Both the position numbers and the translations under genes were made by a program. Under the pieces are notes generated by a model. That model had not been told where the DNA came from, ran no database searches, and saw only the letters and a list, made by a program, of their open reading frames with translations. Below, piece after piece: positions 12,408 to 24,675 of a DNA stretch of 64,000 bases (the first letter of the stretch is position 1; every line of letters starts with the position of its first letter). The DNA is from Plantago ovata (Eukaryota; Streptophyta; Magnoliopsida; Lamiales; Plantaginaceae): NCBI GenBank assembly GCA_028274465.1, contig CM051458.1:75951766-76015765 (forward strand). The letters are read 5' to 3'.

Positions 12408-12507
12408 NNNNNNNNNNNNNNNNNNNNNNNNNNNNNNNNNNNNNNNNNNNNNNNNNNNNNNNNNNNNNNNNNNNNNNNNNNNNNNNNNNNNNNNNNNNNN
12501 NNNNNNN
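12408..12507. other. Assembly gap (100 N)
   Basis: Exactly 100 undetermined bases, the conventional placeholder for a gap of unknown size. The left flank 7902-12407 and right flank 12508-17007 are two versions of the same 4.5-kb sequence. Confidence 0.98.
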
Positions 12508-12739
12508 TCCCGACGTAACGGCGTGGCCCCCTTTTGACCAATGGGTGCCTAGATAGCGTCGGGCCATTCCCATCGGTAGTAGGCAGCGCAAGTCCTATTG
12601 GTACCGTAGACTACTACACACACACAGTGGACACAGGCCAAGCGTATACAACTATAACTGAAGCACAGGGTCCAAAACTTTTTATTTGGGAGAATATCGT
12701 CACCCGCTTTGGATTGCCTTAAAGTCTTAGTCCTGATAA
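12508..12739 (+). pseudogene. Error-rich duplicate of the Tat integrase fragment
   Basis: It aligns with 7902-8127 (TCCCGACGTAACGGCG at both starts) but has many extra and missing bases, such as an expanded CACACA run near 12616 where the first copy reads ACACCAAG. It ends at the same GATAA site followed by TGATGAACG. Most likely it is the unpolished start of a contig that overlaps the preceding one. Confidence 0.75.
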
Positions 12740-14038
12740 TGATGAACGCGGGTTTGTTGGGTCCGGTTCAATCAAATTATTTGTTATTTAGCCAAAGGCA
12801 ATCCACAACTACAACGAAACCGTAGTGTAGCAGTAGAATGACTCGAGTGTCGTTCTCTCAGGACTATAACTAGCTTTATCTATTTAACTAGAGAATATAA
12901 AAACAGCAGACGAAAAGCAAAGGGTTTTTCTAACAGATAATGGAGATTGGTGATAGTAGGATCCTTCAAAGCATAACGGGTCAATAATCATGCATAAATT
13001 CCTCGGTCTTGCATGGAGATCTTTGATCAATCTAATGTCCGGTTGCAATTATTAAGCACTACGAAGATAACGATACTGACAAGTCAATCACTATTGTCCA
13101 ATTGTGTTCCGTAATTATTCAACACTACGAAGATAACCTGCGTATAGGCGACGAGGTCCAATTGTGCATAATAATTAATACAACATACGAGAATTTAGGC
13201 TGAGCCTGATCAACGAAATAAAGCAATAACACGGAGTATAATGCGCGATATAGCCATTAGCATGATTATCTTCCCTTCGCTAAGAATTCACATACTACCA
13301 CCAACGATAAGTTTAGCTACTCATATAGGCATGCAATCAACAGAAATCATAGAGAAAACATGTTGAAAGATATATAAAAATAAGTAGAATAAACTGTAAG
13401 ATACAATGTTACCGAAGGTTGTCAATCTCCGAAGAATTGCGATCCTACAAGCTCCAAACTGCTATGAAAAAGTGTCCCCTAAGCTACGAACCCCCAGAAC
13501 AGGCTCTGGGAAGTTCCTACCTAAAACTACAGAGAAAGGTGAGAGAGTAGGTCTGAAAAGTATGAATTTCGGAGAAAACTGAGCAACTATATATAGGCAC
13601 GAAATACTGTGGGGCGGTTCGCCCCACACCCGGGCGGTTCGCCCGGTTGGGGCGAGTCGCCCCCACGTCTGGGGCGGTTCGCCCGGGAGATTTTCGCGGA
13701 ATTCCGCGTTTTCGACGCGTTTTGGATTTCTTCCCCTTTTCGGACTCGGTTTCTGACTTCTAGTGGCCTTCTAACTCCAGATTCGACCCCTAGACTCCCA
13801 AATCCTATCCGGAAACCTTCAGATACTCCAAATAGGCTTCTGGAACACCAATTCCTTGTCAACTTCAATATAATTGCCCGGAAATCCTCGATTTTCAACC
13901 AAAACCTGTAAAATAAAATCTAAAGGGAAACGTGACACTATTCTAATAAAATGCACTAAAATATAGCTAAATTAACATAGAGGATAGCTAAAATAGGTGA
14001 AAAAGACTCAAATGAAAGTGTAAAATACACATTCATCA
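12740..14038 (-). repeat. Second copy of the element A 3' LTR (probable assembly duplicate)
   Basis: TGATGAA at 12740 to TTCATCA at 14038, 1299 bp. It is nearly identical to 8128-9441, flanked on the left by the same integrase sequence and on the right by the same internal sequence. A genuine tandem LTR would not also duplicate the flanking Tat integrase target, so this is best read as the same locus assembled twice. Confidence 0.8.
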
Positions 14039-15622
14039 AACTCCCCAACCGAACCTTTGCTTGTCCTCAAGCAACTAAGCTAGACTCTAATGCAAAAACA
14101 ATGCAAGACACAAAATGGAGTCTCATGCCAATAAAATGAACTAATCTACTGAATCTACCAAAAAAATATGAACAAAAACCATATAAATCAAAGCATGAAT
14201 ATAGGTTGAAGAATACCTCGATTGACTTATACACATCCACATAAGCACTTATGTCAAGACAAGATAGTCTCTCGTAACATTCTCTACCTGGACCTAGTCA
14301 GTGACGACGTAATGAAGCATGCTAAGATACGAATGGTTGTCCCGTGCCTATGAAACTGAGGACTTACTGCTGTTCCACCATGTTAAGACTTTTCCTCAAA
14401 GAGGTCGAACCAGTACTGGCTCTCATCAAACGAAGGAGGGTTCCCTATAAAAGATAACACTCCCCTATTCTACCCATCTCAAGTAAAGTCTTAAGCTATT
14501 CACCACTTCCTGAATGGCAGGACGAGGGTGGTCTAGAACAGATGACACTCAAGACAAAAAGATAAAAATAGAAATTACAACGATTACGAACATTACAAGA
14601 TTGGAAATGAGACACACACTTTGCTAAACTGCTATTTGGCTTTCTTTTTTGGACCCTTCTTTGCTTTTTTGGGGTCTTTCTTTTTTCTTTCCAGATCCTT
14701 TCTTTTTTTTTCTTTTTCTTTTTCTGGAATTTTTTCTTTTTTTTTTTCCGATTTTTTTAGCCAGCAGTAGCATAACAAAAAGAGAAACAAAATGACTCAC
14801 ACGACTTCCCCAAACCTATTCGAAAGAATAGGTTGGAGTACAAAATTTACGAAAAGGAAAAATAAACTCACGATACGAAAATGAAAACGAAAACAAGTCT
14901 AATGATGGTGTAACCCCCTCCCCAAACCTATTCGGAAGAATAGGTTATAAACAAAGGATCACACAACCTCACACTACCTCCTTCCTAGGCATTTAGCAAT
15001 CTCAAAGCATGGTGAAGACTTGTTGCCTCTTAGGTACATAATTACTCGGGAAAACAACCATAAGACCCTAACATGCATCATCCTATTATAAAGGCCTTCG
15101 TGAACCGCAGTAGAGAAAACACCACTAAGTGATGTCGAGACTACCAAGCTTAACTAAGTGCAATACATAATTGTGACAAGCCAAGCGAGAAAAACCTCAA
15201 ACAAATTCATAGAGATGAAGCATATGATTAATGGCATAGTTAATTGATCTACCCAATAAAAAAGTTCAAAAAATTCGGCAATAAACTCCATATAAAACAT
15301 GCAAGACTATCCTAGGATGAATGTAGTGAATGCAACCTAAAAAATCTAAGAAAGCGGTAAACGTGCAAATGCAAATGCAAACAAAGAACAAGATATTAAT
15401 CAACACAAATCCAAACAATACTTAACATCACAGTTCACATCCCATCCCCCTTACGATTCTTAAGCTAGCCCCTAGCAAAAGAGAATGAGTAATAAGAAGG
15501 ATACTAGATGTTACCAAACGGTTTGGCCCCGGTTGGCTGAGAGTGGTCATGTGAAAGGACTAATCATCGGGATGGTAATCCCCATAAAAGTCCCTCCACA
15601 TGTCGGACATGAGCTCATTGGA
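14039..15622 (-). other. Element A 3' untranslated region (second copy)
   Basis: Duplicate of 9442-11045, with the same polypurine site, pyrimidine-rich tract (about 14640-14755) and paired AACCTATTC/GAATAGGTT hairpins (about 14814-14832 and 14926-14945). No coding signal was seen. Confidence 0.7.
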
Positions 15623-16864
15623 CTAACGTAGAGCCTCCTGCTGCTGCTGGATGAGCTGTTGCTGCTCCCACATTTGCTGCCTATCCTCTCGGCGATGCTC
15701 CTCGAATATCTCCCAATCGCGGTTGTGCTGGACAATGTGCCTGTCGAGGTCCTGTCGCATGGTCGCGTTGTTGGCATCAATTCTGTCGAAACGGCCGTCG
15801 AGGTAGGTACGGAATTTAGAGAAGTTAAATCCTCTAGACCCCTGTGGTGCTCGAGGCGGTGCATGCGGTGCTCTATGGACAAACGGGATATCTGGGATAG
15901 GGGATTGGCCAACATCGGCCTCCATAGCATCCTCACGATCGGAATCACTCGGCTGGAAAGGTGCTCCTACATCAGCAGCGGCAGCCGTGGGGTTCTTCAA
16001 CTGATACCTAGTCAGCTGCACCTCAATGGTCGAGGGTGAAAGGGCAGCGACCTCGCAATCCCCCTCCTCAATATCATCGACCCCATGATATTTGCAGTAG
16101 GCTGTGATGAAGCTTGGGAAGATGAAAGGCTTCCTCTTCTTTTCCCAGTGGCGCTCGTACTCCTCATACATAATGTGCCCTATGTCGATCTGATGTCTGT
16201 CTATCAGGCAGTAGAGGAGCTCGGCGTAGTAGGGCTGAATCCACGAGTCATTCTTCCTAGGGATCAAGTTGGAGATGCAAAATTTCATCATCACCTTAGC
16301 TTCAATGCTAAGGTCGCTCTGACTGATCCGTGTAGGTTCTCCCCCGATTTCTGGATATCGGTACTCCCTGTTGCAGATCACGTCTGTGATATGTCTTCCG
16401 ATCCCCCTAGAGGCCCTCGAATACAGGTAGGCATGGTCGCTCCCTGTGAATTCCTGGTGCCCCAAATGGATGAATGAAGAAATGTGCTCTGGTGTCCACG
16501 GTATTATCAGGTCACGGACTAGTACCCCATTCTTCTCCTCAAGATCTGTGTATCCAGTGTAGAACTCTTGGAGGAGGCTCTCGTCGTAACCCTTGAACCT
16601 GTTGGAACTGTACCATACTCAATTCCTTTGTGACCCCAATCGTGATAGCGTCCTATACCCCGCTTTATCAACTGCTGACTCTGGAATATCAATCCTCTTG
16701 TCTGGGATGATCGATCTTCCTCCGTCGGCCAGCTCCACTTCTAGCCTTTGACGCACCTCTACCGCAGCTGCAGACAACTCGAACATATGGTGAGATGGTT
16801 GGGATCTTGATGCTACTCCCTTCCCCTTTTTGCTAGAGCCGGCTCTCCTCGATCTCGGTGCCAT
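15623..16864 (-). CDS. Accessory ORF of element A, resembles the plant transposon protein domain of gypsy elements
   Basis: The start is ATG at 16864 (MAPRSRRAGSSKKGKG, a basic serine-rich N-terminus). The frame continues to a stop at 15623, about 413 codons, with one in-frame TGA at 16619-16621. The middle reads like the 'putative plant transposon protein' family (PF20167 in my recollection): around residues 205-260, KVMMKFCISNLIPR, then YYAELLYCLIDRHQIDIGHI, then FIFPSFITAYCKYHGVD. A proline- and acid-rich linker follows, and the C-terminus is a glutamine-rich probable coiled coil (QQQLIQQQQEALR). Biochemical function is unknown. It stands where Athila elements carry an extra 3' gene, but this element has no pol before it. 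The TGA may be real or an error, since the sequence nearby is poorly polished. Confidence 0.6.
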
Positions 16865-17800
16865 GATTCCTACAAACAGCAATTAGTATCTTGTACGATG
16901 CAAAACAGACCTATGCATATGTAAATATACGAGCGAATCTAACGAGCAATATCTTCAAAAATCCAACTCCTCAAAAACCCAAAGTCTAGTCTAGCTATTT
17001 CATTACGCAACATATCAATGTAACTACTACAATAACATATCACATTATGCTCTTGCTAAACAACAAATGCCTTGAAATCACAAGGTTCAATCCATACCAT
17101 AATAATCAAAAATCTAGCATAAATCCTCAACTCCATCAATCATGAATTCTACCAATACATCCATCATTATCATATCAACAAACACATGTTTAAGCATGGA
17201 ATGATAGTAAGAGATACATTTCCTAACAAGATATATCATCTAATAGCAAAAATCTCAAATCAACAAACCAAGCCTAATTGAACATGCAATTGATAATGAA
17301 TAACGAATCTAATCACATAAAACATCAACCCATACATCAAACAAGCTTAATTGAAGCATAAATCAAAAAACCCCCAAATTTGAAAAATTAGGGTTCATGT
17401 GATAATACCTCAAATCCGGAGTTTGAATGAACTAGGAAGAGATTTGTTCGGATGAAAAGAAAGAGCACGTAACGAGCTTCGATTGAAGCTAAAGAACACA
17501 CAAATTGATGGAAAGATGAAGAAGTTATGAAGGTTTGAAGGTTTTGTGAAAATGGAGGATTTTTTTGAGTTTAAGTGAAGAAGGAGAAGTGAAATGAAGA
17601 AGAAAGGGGAGAAATCCCATTTTTTTCATTCTGCAGGCCGTGGGGCGATTCGCCCCACGCCTGGGGCGAACCGCCCCCCGTGCGGGGCGAATTGCCCCGC
17701 AAATCCAGAGCGCGCGCGCGCGCTCTGGACGTGGGGCGATTCGCTCCTCATGGGGGGCGATTCACCCCCCACCTCCTGGGGAGACGATCGTTTCGAATTA
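16865..17800 (-). promoter_or_regulatory. Leader with 539-bp intron and GC-palindrome block upstream of the accessory ORF
   Basis: On the minus strand a T-rich leader (about 17630-17409) ends at a donor (GATTTGAG then GTATTATC). An AT-rich interval follows, and an acceptor (TTTGTAG) at 16870 lies five bases before the ATG. The predicted 5'UTR intron is thus 16870-17408. Farther upstream, 17638-17785 holds repeated palindromes of the GGGGCGATTCGCCCC type and a GCGCGCGCGCGCGC run, much like the motif block that precedes the TATA box in the LTRs. I infer a separate internal promoter; no RNA evidence is available. Confidence 0.5.
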
Positions 17801-18021
17801 AAATGCGATGTTTAGTCCCCGAAAATCATTTTCCTCAAAAAAATCATTCGAAAATCGCACTCGAACACAACATAAGCACATACGACACAGAAACGAACAA
17901 ATTCACATATGAAAAGCAAATTGTTCAAGTATGAATGCATGCAATAAAGCGATAAAGAACCCCGGGTTGCCTCCCGGATAGCGCCATTGTTTAAAGTCTC
18001 TGACTCGACTCCTGTCTTCGC

Positions 18022-20180
18022 CTATATTTTCTTTCTGAGGGTACTAGACTTCCCCTTCACGGATCCCCTTCCCATGACTCGATCCTGTGAATAAGAATGA
18101 ACATAGACATTAAGACCACTGTAATCAATAGTGTTATAAGTATCGGGTGGATCAGGTGGATCAGATATGGCCAGCAACACATGTTGCTTGCCATCCACTT
18201 CAATAGTGCAAGCTCTTTGGTAGATGTCCATCACGGAGCGTAGTTTAGTCAAGAATGTTCGTCCGAAGAGTATGACATCCCCCGTTCCAGGTGCTGACGC
18301 CGGCATAATTACAAAATCAGTGTAAACAGAAGCTTCACCAATCTTGACTAATACATTCTTCACAACGCCCTCGGGTTTCACAAGGGATCCATCCGCCAGT
18401 TGCACAATAGCCTTATGCACAATTAGTTCTCCAAGGTTACTCTTCTCGAAAACATTCAAAGGGAGCACATTAGAGTAGGATCCCGTGTCTAGTGTGGCTC
18501 GGACATCTTCAAGTTCCCCAATCCCGACCTTAACATCGAAACTTTGAGGGAGTGGCTCGGGATCCTCTTGCTCCTCTTCACTCTTGTTAGTACCAAGGTC
18601 CTTCTCTTCTTCTTCGGCTTGTGGGGGCATTTCCCTCTTGCAACTCTCGCACTTAGCAACCTTCTTGATGGTGATTTCAACAGGTAGATCACCCACCAAG
18701 GTAATGGACATCGACTTCTCAGTGTTGCTAGGCACCTTGCCTTGCTCCCTACTTGCTCCTCGGTCGATCAACTCTTGCATCTTTTGATGGGCAAGCCTAG
18801 TGCTCTCTTCCAACCTATCAAGACTTGTCCTAGTCTTCTAAGAATCTTCTTCATAACGTTTGAGAAAACTTTGTGTGTGCTCGACCATCTTTTGCAAGTT
18901 CTCCATCAGTTGAGCCGACTTCGACTTCGGTGGCTCTTTCGGAGCGGGGTTTTCGCAGTGATCATTACCATAGTTTAGCCTACTACGGTCTTGGTTAGGT
19001 ATAAAGTTTGGTTAGCCGGTGCATATCCTTGATTGTTTCGGAATCCTCTTCTCCAAAATCCACCTCGAGGATTCCTACCGTCTTGTCCGTAGCTAACTTC
19101 TTGAGTACCAAACTCCGTAGCAAAGGCTTCCTCTTCGCCTCCTCGAGCCTAGTTGCCGTCGTCATACACAAGCTCCGATCTACACATATGAGCCCCATGC
19201 CCATAGTTCTTGCATATTCGGCATACTTCGTTCGAAACAGTTGTTCCAGTGGCGCTCTTGAGGACTTGCTTCAATTCGTTGGTAAAGCACTCGAATTGAT
19301 CCCCATTCCCCCTATACATAGGGGCTTCTTGAGTCGGTGGAGTTTCAGGTCCACGTCTCCTAACCATTGCTCTTGGGTCCTTGAACTGCGAACCCTTAGC
19401 AAGCCTTTCGAAAACTGCCCAGACGGCTTCTGCGGTTTCCTCCCAAATATTGCCTCGGCATTGGAAATCCACCACTTGTTGGTTCTCGAAGGTTAGTCCA
19501 TTGTAGAAGTGTTGGACTAGGTCAGAAAGTTCAAAACCATGGTGAGGGCACTTGTTCGTGAGATCTTGGAATCTCTCAAACGCGGTGTAGATGGTCTCAC
19601 CATAGTCCTGCTTGAATCCAGTGATCTGCGCCTTTAGCGCGGTAGTCAAGGTGTGAGGGAAGTACTTCTCCATGAAAGCTGAAAAAACCTTCTCCCAAGT
19701 GTCCAGCGAGCCTGCTGGTAAAGAACTCAACCATGACTTGGCTCTGTCGCCAAGTCCCATAGAAAAAACCTTCATTCTCAACTCATCCGTTGTTATTTCA
19801 GCTTCGGGTCGTGGGAGTTGGTTGACGAAATCATCGATATCGTGCAAGTACCCCATCACATCTTCCCTTGATAAGCCATAGAACCTCGGAAGTTGTTGGA
19901 ATGCGTGATTCTTGATTTCCAGATCTCGAGTTGCAGACGAAAGAACAATCGCCGGTCCCCTCATACGATCTTTGGTGGGTTGAACCCATGCTTTCAGTGG
20001 TCTAGCTTCTGCCATTCCGTCGATTTCCTTGAAAAGAATGTGTAGAGATTCAGAGAAATCGGTATCCTCTATTTCCTCTAGTGCACGCCTTTGAAGTAGT
20101 CGCCTTCTTTGGTGGTAGACTCTGTCGATCTCAGCAATTGAATCAGCAAGCGGTGTTCCTGCAGATCGGGTATGCGGCAT
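18022..20180 (-). pseudogene. Element A gag-protease polyprotein, disabled
   Basis: The start is ATG at 20180 (MPHTRSAGTPLADS). A gag domain occupies about residues 90-270. A zinc knuckle CRICKNYGHGAHMC (C-x2-C-x4-H-x4-C) sits near residue 325, a lysine/glutamate-rich coiled segment follows, and then a retropepsin-like domain (ATLDTGSYSNVLPLNVFE). The frame is broken by a TAG at 19149 (TGG in element B), a one-base deletion near 19000 and another TAG near 18840 (GAG in B). After the protease there is only a basic tail ending at 18022; no RT, RNase H or integrase follows. The intact ancestor would have encoded a particle-forming gag plus protease, so replication must have depended on another element's enzymes. 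Confidence 0.82.
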
Positions 20181-20304
20181 ACACTATCTGTAACAGACTA
20201 GGAAAGCAGTATTAGAGAGAGATTAAAAAGGAAAACTAAAACTAATAGAATTAGGAATCGAAAGCTGAAAATATAAACAAATTAAACAGAAAAAAGGAGT
20301 ATAG

Positions 20305-20322
20305 TCCCCGGCAGCGGCGCCA
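20305..20322 (-). other. Primer binding site of element A (tRNA-Asp)
   Basis: The plus strand reads TCCCCGGCAGCGGCGCCA, the tRNA-Asp 3' end with one change (A to G) from the sites at 3405 and 56276. It adjoins the right-hand LTR that starts at 20326, which fixes the orientation of element A as minus. Confidence 0.85.
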
Positions 20323-20325
20323 ATT

Positions 20326-20728
20326 TGATGAACGCGGGTTTGTCGGGTCCCGGTTCAATCAAATTTATATGTTATTTAGCCAAAGGCAATCCACAACTAC
20401 AACGAAAACCGTAGTGTAGCAGTAGAATGACTCGAGTGTCGTTCTCTCAGGACTATAACTAGCTTTATCTATTTAACTAGAGAATATAAAAACAGCAGAC
20501 GTAAAAGCAAAGGTTTTTCTAACAGATAATGGAGATTGGTGATAGTATGATCCTTCAAAGCATAACGGGTCAATAATCATGCGTAAATTCCTCGGTCTTG
20601 CATGGAGATCTTTGATCAATCTAATGTCCTGTTGCAATTATTAAGCACTACGAAGATAACGATACTGACAAGTCAAGCTCTATTGTCCAATTGTGTTCCG
20701 TAATTATTCAACACTACGAAGATATACA
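20326..20728 (-). repeat. Element A 5' LTR, left segment
   Basis: It starts TGATGAACGCGGG at 20326 and matches 8128 onward until 20728, where the copia element interrupts it after the target ATACA (20724-20728). It continues at 30883. Confidence 0.9.
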
Positions 20729-22657
20729 TGAAAGTATATGTCCTAGAGACAACCTACGATAGGGACGATATGTACTTGATCACATTCAGTTATTGTTATT
20801 TATTTTTTATACATTATTAAATACAATTGGCATTACATTTTTATGAATACATTATTTGGTTGTTTGAATTATTCGATAAAATGTTTCCAAGGACTTAAGG
20901 TAATCACCAAGTTAGTGGGAGCTTGTGTGTCAATAATTAAGTCCTAAAATAAGCCACTAGCTGAAGGTCATTGAGATACGGGATATCAATGATGCGATTG
21001 AAGCTAGCATATGTTGCATTAGATCCTTCGAGGATGTAGTAGGTCTCACTGCTACGAAGGAACTTGGTTATTCATGATGAACATATGGACACTTTGGAGA
21101 GTGTTGGCATACCCAACCGAGAAACCATTTGGTAAAGCTATTTAAGTGTCTATGGTAGTATCGGTGTGTAGGGTGATGTTAGTAGTCCTTAGACTTGAGG
21201 CCAATACTACATCATATGTGGAATAATGTACTTTGACCATGCGCAACGCTTGCACTCTTAAAGTAGGGTAGATACGGCATGCGTTGGGTACATTAGGAAA
21301 CATATGGTGTGAGTGATTGGGCCAAGATAGGATTCATTCCTCCGTAATAGATACAAGGAGAGAATACTCACTTCTCATATTTAGTGCGATCACAAAACCG
21401 GTGGCCACCGTATGTGAATATGTCAAAATGGTGTTTGGACATAATTCATAGATCGACTAATAAGATTGAGAGACAATGAATGAAGTTATTAGAATAGACA
21501 CATAACCATATTCTAGACTCATTCGAGTATTCGTGAATGAAGGGACTGTATCATCAAAGTACCTTACGCTACAGGTGGTTTGTTTTTCTCACAAACGTTC
21601 CTTGCATATTAATATTGTCTGATAAATTGTCTAGGAATTTATTATGACCTTAATTAGATTGTTGCTTAATATGCAAGGCCCTATGGGTCACACTTCAAGG
21701 TGGTGTTTCTACAAACGAGCTATGTATATAGGATTAAATATTAATTAGATTAATGTTGAATTACTATATATATATAAATATAATGGAATTATTATTAATT
21801 AGATTAATATTAATTCATTATATATATGGAATATATTTTAGAAATATAATTAATTGAATTAAATTGAATTTAATTAATTAATTGAAGACTTGTGCATTTG
21901 GACGGAATTTAGAATTAATGGCCTAATGCAGAAAGAAAGAAAAAAAAAAAGGATTGGGCTGGGCCGATTTGGCCCAGCATATCATGTTGACAGCTAGCTA
22001 TGCTGTCAACGTGAATCACCTTCCTTTTCCTTTTTTTTTTTAATTGATTTTCCTTTTTCTTTTCTTCTTTCAATCTTTGATTTAATTTCTCTTTTGATTG
22101 AGATAATTAAAAGGCTTATCTGTTTGTTAGTCAGCTGATAACCTTTGAAGTCTTTTAGTCAGTAAGATTTACTTGGTAAAATCTTACGTGATTTTCTGAA
22201 CTAAAAAACTGACTAAATCAGAAAGAAAGAAAGTTAGTCTTCTATTCAATTCCAACAACACGTAAAAATATTATTCTTCTCTGATAGTCAGAAAGAATAA
22301 TTTTTCTCAGTAGCTCAAAAACACAGAAGAACCTCCTAGCGTTCTTGTGGAAATATTGTCCGTGGATACCAAGGTCGAAGGAATTAATCAACCTGTTGAT
22401 GAGCCATCTTGGAGATTTTATTGACGAAGATTTCATCTCTGACGAAGAAGAAATCAACCAGCCGGACGAGGAGATTGCAAGGCTTTGTTTGGAGATTGAG
22501 GAACAACTACCCGGTCAATTTGCTTATCTACTGGAGGACACGTAAGTGATTTCTCCCAGTTTAATAAACAGTATAGTCATAGCAGTTTTAGTGAGATTAA
22601 AATTTTTAAACTTCCGCTGCTTAGCCTTAGAGGCAAATTTTCTCACTTTTACTAACA
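20729..22657 (+). repeat. copia 5' LTR (1929 bp)
   Basis: It begins TGAAAGTATATG and ends ACTAACA. It includes the GTGGATACCAAGG motif (about 22363) shared with other copia LTRs in the window, and a short open frame (22345-22545) that also occurs in the partner LTR. That frame has no recognisable domain and is probably incidental. Confidence 0.93.
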
Positions 22658-24675
22658 GTGGTATCAGAGCTAGGCTGATTCATGACTATATTCGTTTATG
22701 ATTTATATTTAATGTTGTTGTGGATTATTATACGTATGTAAATATGGGTTTAAGTTTTATTTCCAGATTTTATTATTGGATAATTTAAAAGGAAAATTAA
22801 AAAAAAAAAAAAAAAAAATTTGGGAAGATGATGAGGGTTACTATTCATCCACCATTGTTGGTGGTTGATAAAGTTTTGAGCTCTATCCGTGTTCTTCATC
22901 TCTCTAGGGGTTCTATATGTCAATCTTCTCCATTTTTCGCCCTCTTTCTATTGGACCCTTCGAATTCGAGTTTAGAGATTCGTAGATAAAGTTTGAGTTA
23001 TGATTCATGGAGCTTGAAACTCCATTAATGGGTTCCTTCCAAGCTTTGTGTTCTTAATTCAAACTAAACTAAAATTGGGTGTAATAGATTCGTGAAAACA
23101 TAGAGAAGACGAAACAAGCAAGAATGGGGTTGAATGGAATCGACTGGGTCGGTTCCGATCAACCCGATCGTTTTTAAAAAAAAAAAAAAAAATTTGATTT
23201 TCGTTTTTCTGGGAGAATTAGATGCTTGCGAATTCGTTTATGATGGTGTATTATGTTTAGAACATGATTTGGACCTTCAATTCGAAGTTAAAGATGATGA
23301 TTAAAGTTTTGGAAACTTTGTTTGGTTACAGGGACCCAATTGAACTTTTTCAGAAAATTGGTGGGTGGCTAATGAGCAAGGAAGACAACTCCAGGGACTT
23401 GTCCTCCAATTTGGCAGATTCTGTCTTATTGGGGCTCAAGCCCCTGAACTTCTGTCCCTTGCGGATTTGCCCCACAATTTGTTAAATGTTTTCATATTGA
23501 TCCCAGAAACTTAATTTTAGTTTTCTTCGAATTGTAAATAGGTCCCTGGAGTTTTAGAAACTTGTTATTTAATTTATAAATGGTTTATAAATTGCATTTA
23601 AACCCTATTAATACTTTGGAAAGTGATTAAAATGTTTGGAAACATAAATATTAGTTTATAATATTTAGTAACATGTTTGTTAGTTTATAAATAGTTTATA
23701 AACTACATTTAATAGTAATGTAATGCTTTGGAAGATTATATTATTATTAAAACTTGTTTTAAATGTTTTGGAAATTCTTAGAGAATTTATAAATTAGATT
23801 TTGATTTACATATAATGATAATGATCCACAACAACTACTTATATGCTCCAACTTGGTTGTATCATATGTATTGTATGTCTACATGAGCAATTTAATTATT
23901 TAAATATTGTATTTAAATATTGTTAGTCCGCATTTATTGTATGGGTAGGCGGCACCCATTAGTTTCCGGACCGCATCTGTCATATGCATGGGTAGGCGGC
24001 ACCCATTACTTGCTAGTCCGCAATTGATATGTATGAGTAGGCGGCACTCATTACTTGTTAGACCGCATTGCATGAGCCTTGGGTAGGCGGCACCCATTAT
24101 GTGATGCATGTTAGGGATCTTGGTCAAGCGATTAAATACCCCATTTAAAAGTTCCCCAACCAATTTAAGTCTCGAGTAAATCGCATGATGTCACCCATCA
24201 TAATTGAAGGTTAAATGGACTTACTAATCTCATGAGTAATATGCACCATAGTGCTTACTCTGTTTGCCGTAAGAAAGTTGCTTTCATAGGACCATTGTTG
24301 GTGCCGTGTGATGGTTATGACTTACTTGAATTATGTCGAGTCGCCATAGCGTCAGGCATAATTTAAGGACATCGATCAAAATAGTTTTGATCAACCAAGA
24401 GTTGTATTGTACAATTGGTTTGGAGACCTACCTGTTTGACTATTATAGTGATCAGCCATAGCTGGGGCTATAATAGTGCAAGCATGGATCTTGGCTCACT
24501 ACAACAATTATAAGATAATCGTTCGTACTCTCTATAGGGGTCAAGAGTATGTGAAAATAGTGAGAACTAAATAAAGCAAAAGTCCTAGTTTATTTAGTCG
24601 CTGATTGTAATCATAGAAATTAATTTTAGAGTTTTAATTTCAGTTTTATTTATTTACTTCTCTAGGTCTGAAAAG
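22658..24675 (+). other. copia internal leader with PBS and a short tandem repeat
   Basis: GTGGTATCAGAGC at 22658-22670 is the primer site. The remaining 2 kb has no convincing coding sequence. At about 23926-24110 a 40-50-bp unit with the core GGTAGGCGGCACCCATTA (third copy GGCGGCACTCATTA) is repeated four times, each with a nearby CCGCA. Two A-runs lie at about 22799 and 23176. The leader is long for a copia element. Confidence 0.75.

Noticed and set aside
22345..22545. Open frame of 66 codons in the copia 5' LTR, repeated at 30565-30765
   Set aside because: It lies wholly inside the LTR, is present in both LTRs by descent, and has no recognisable domain. Treated as incidental.
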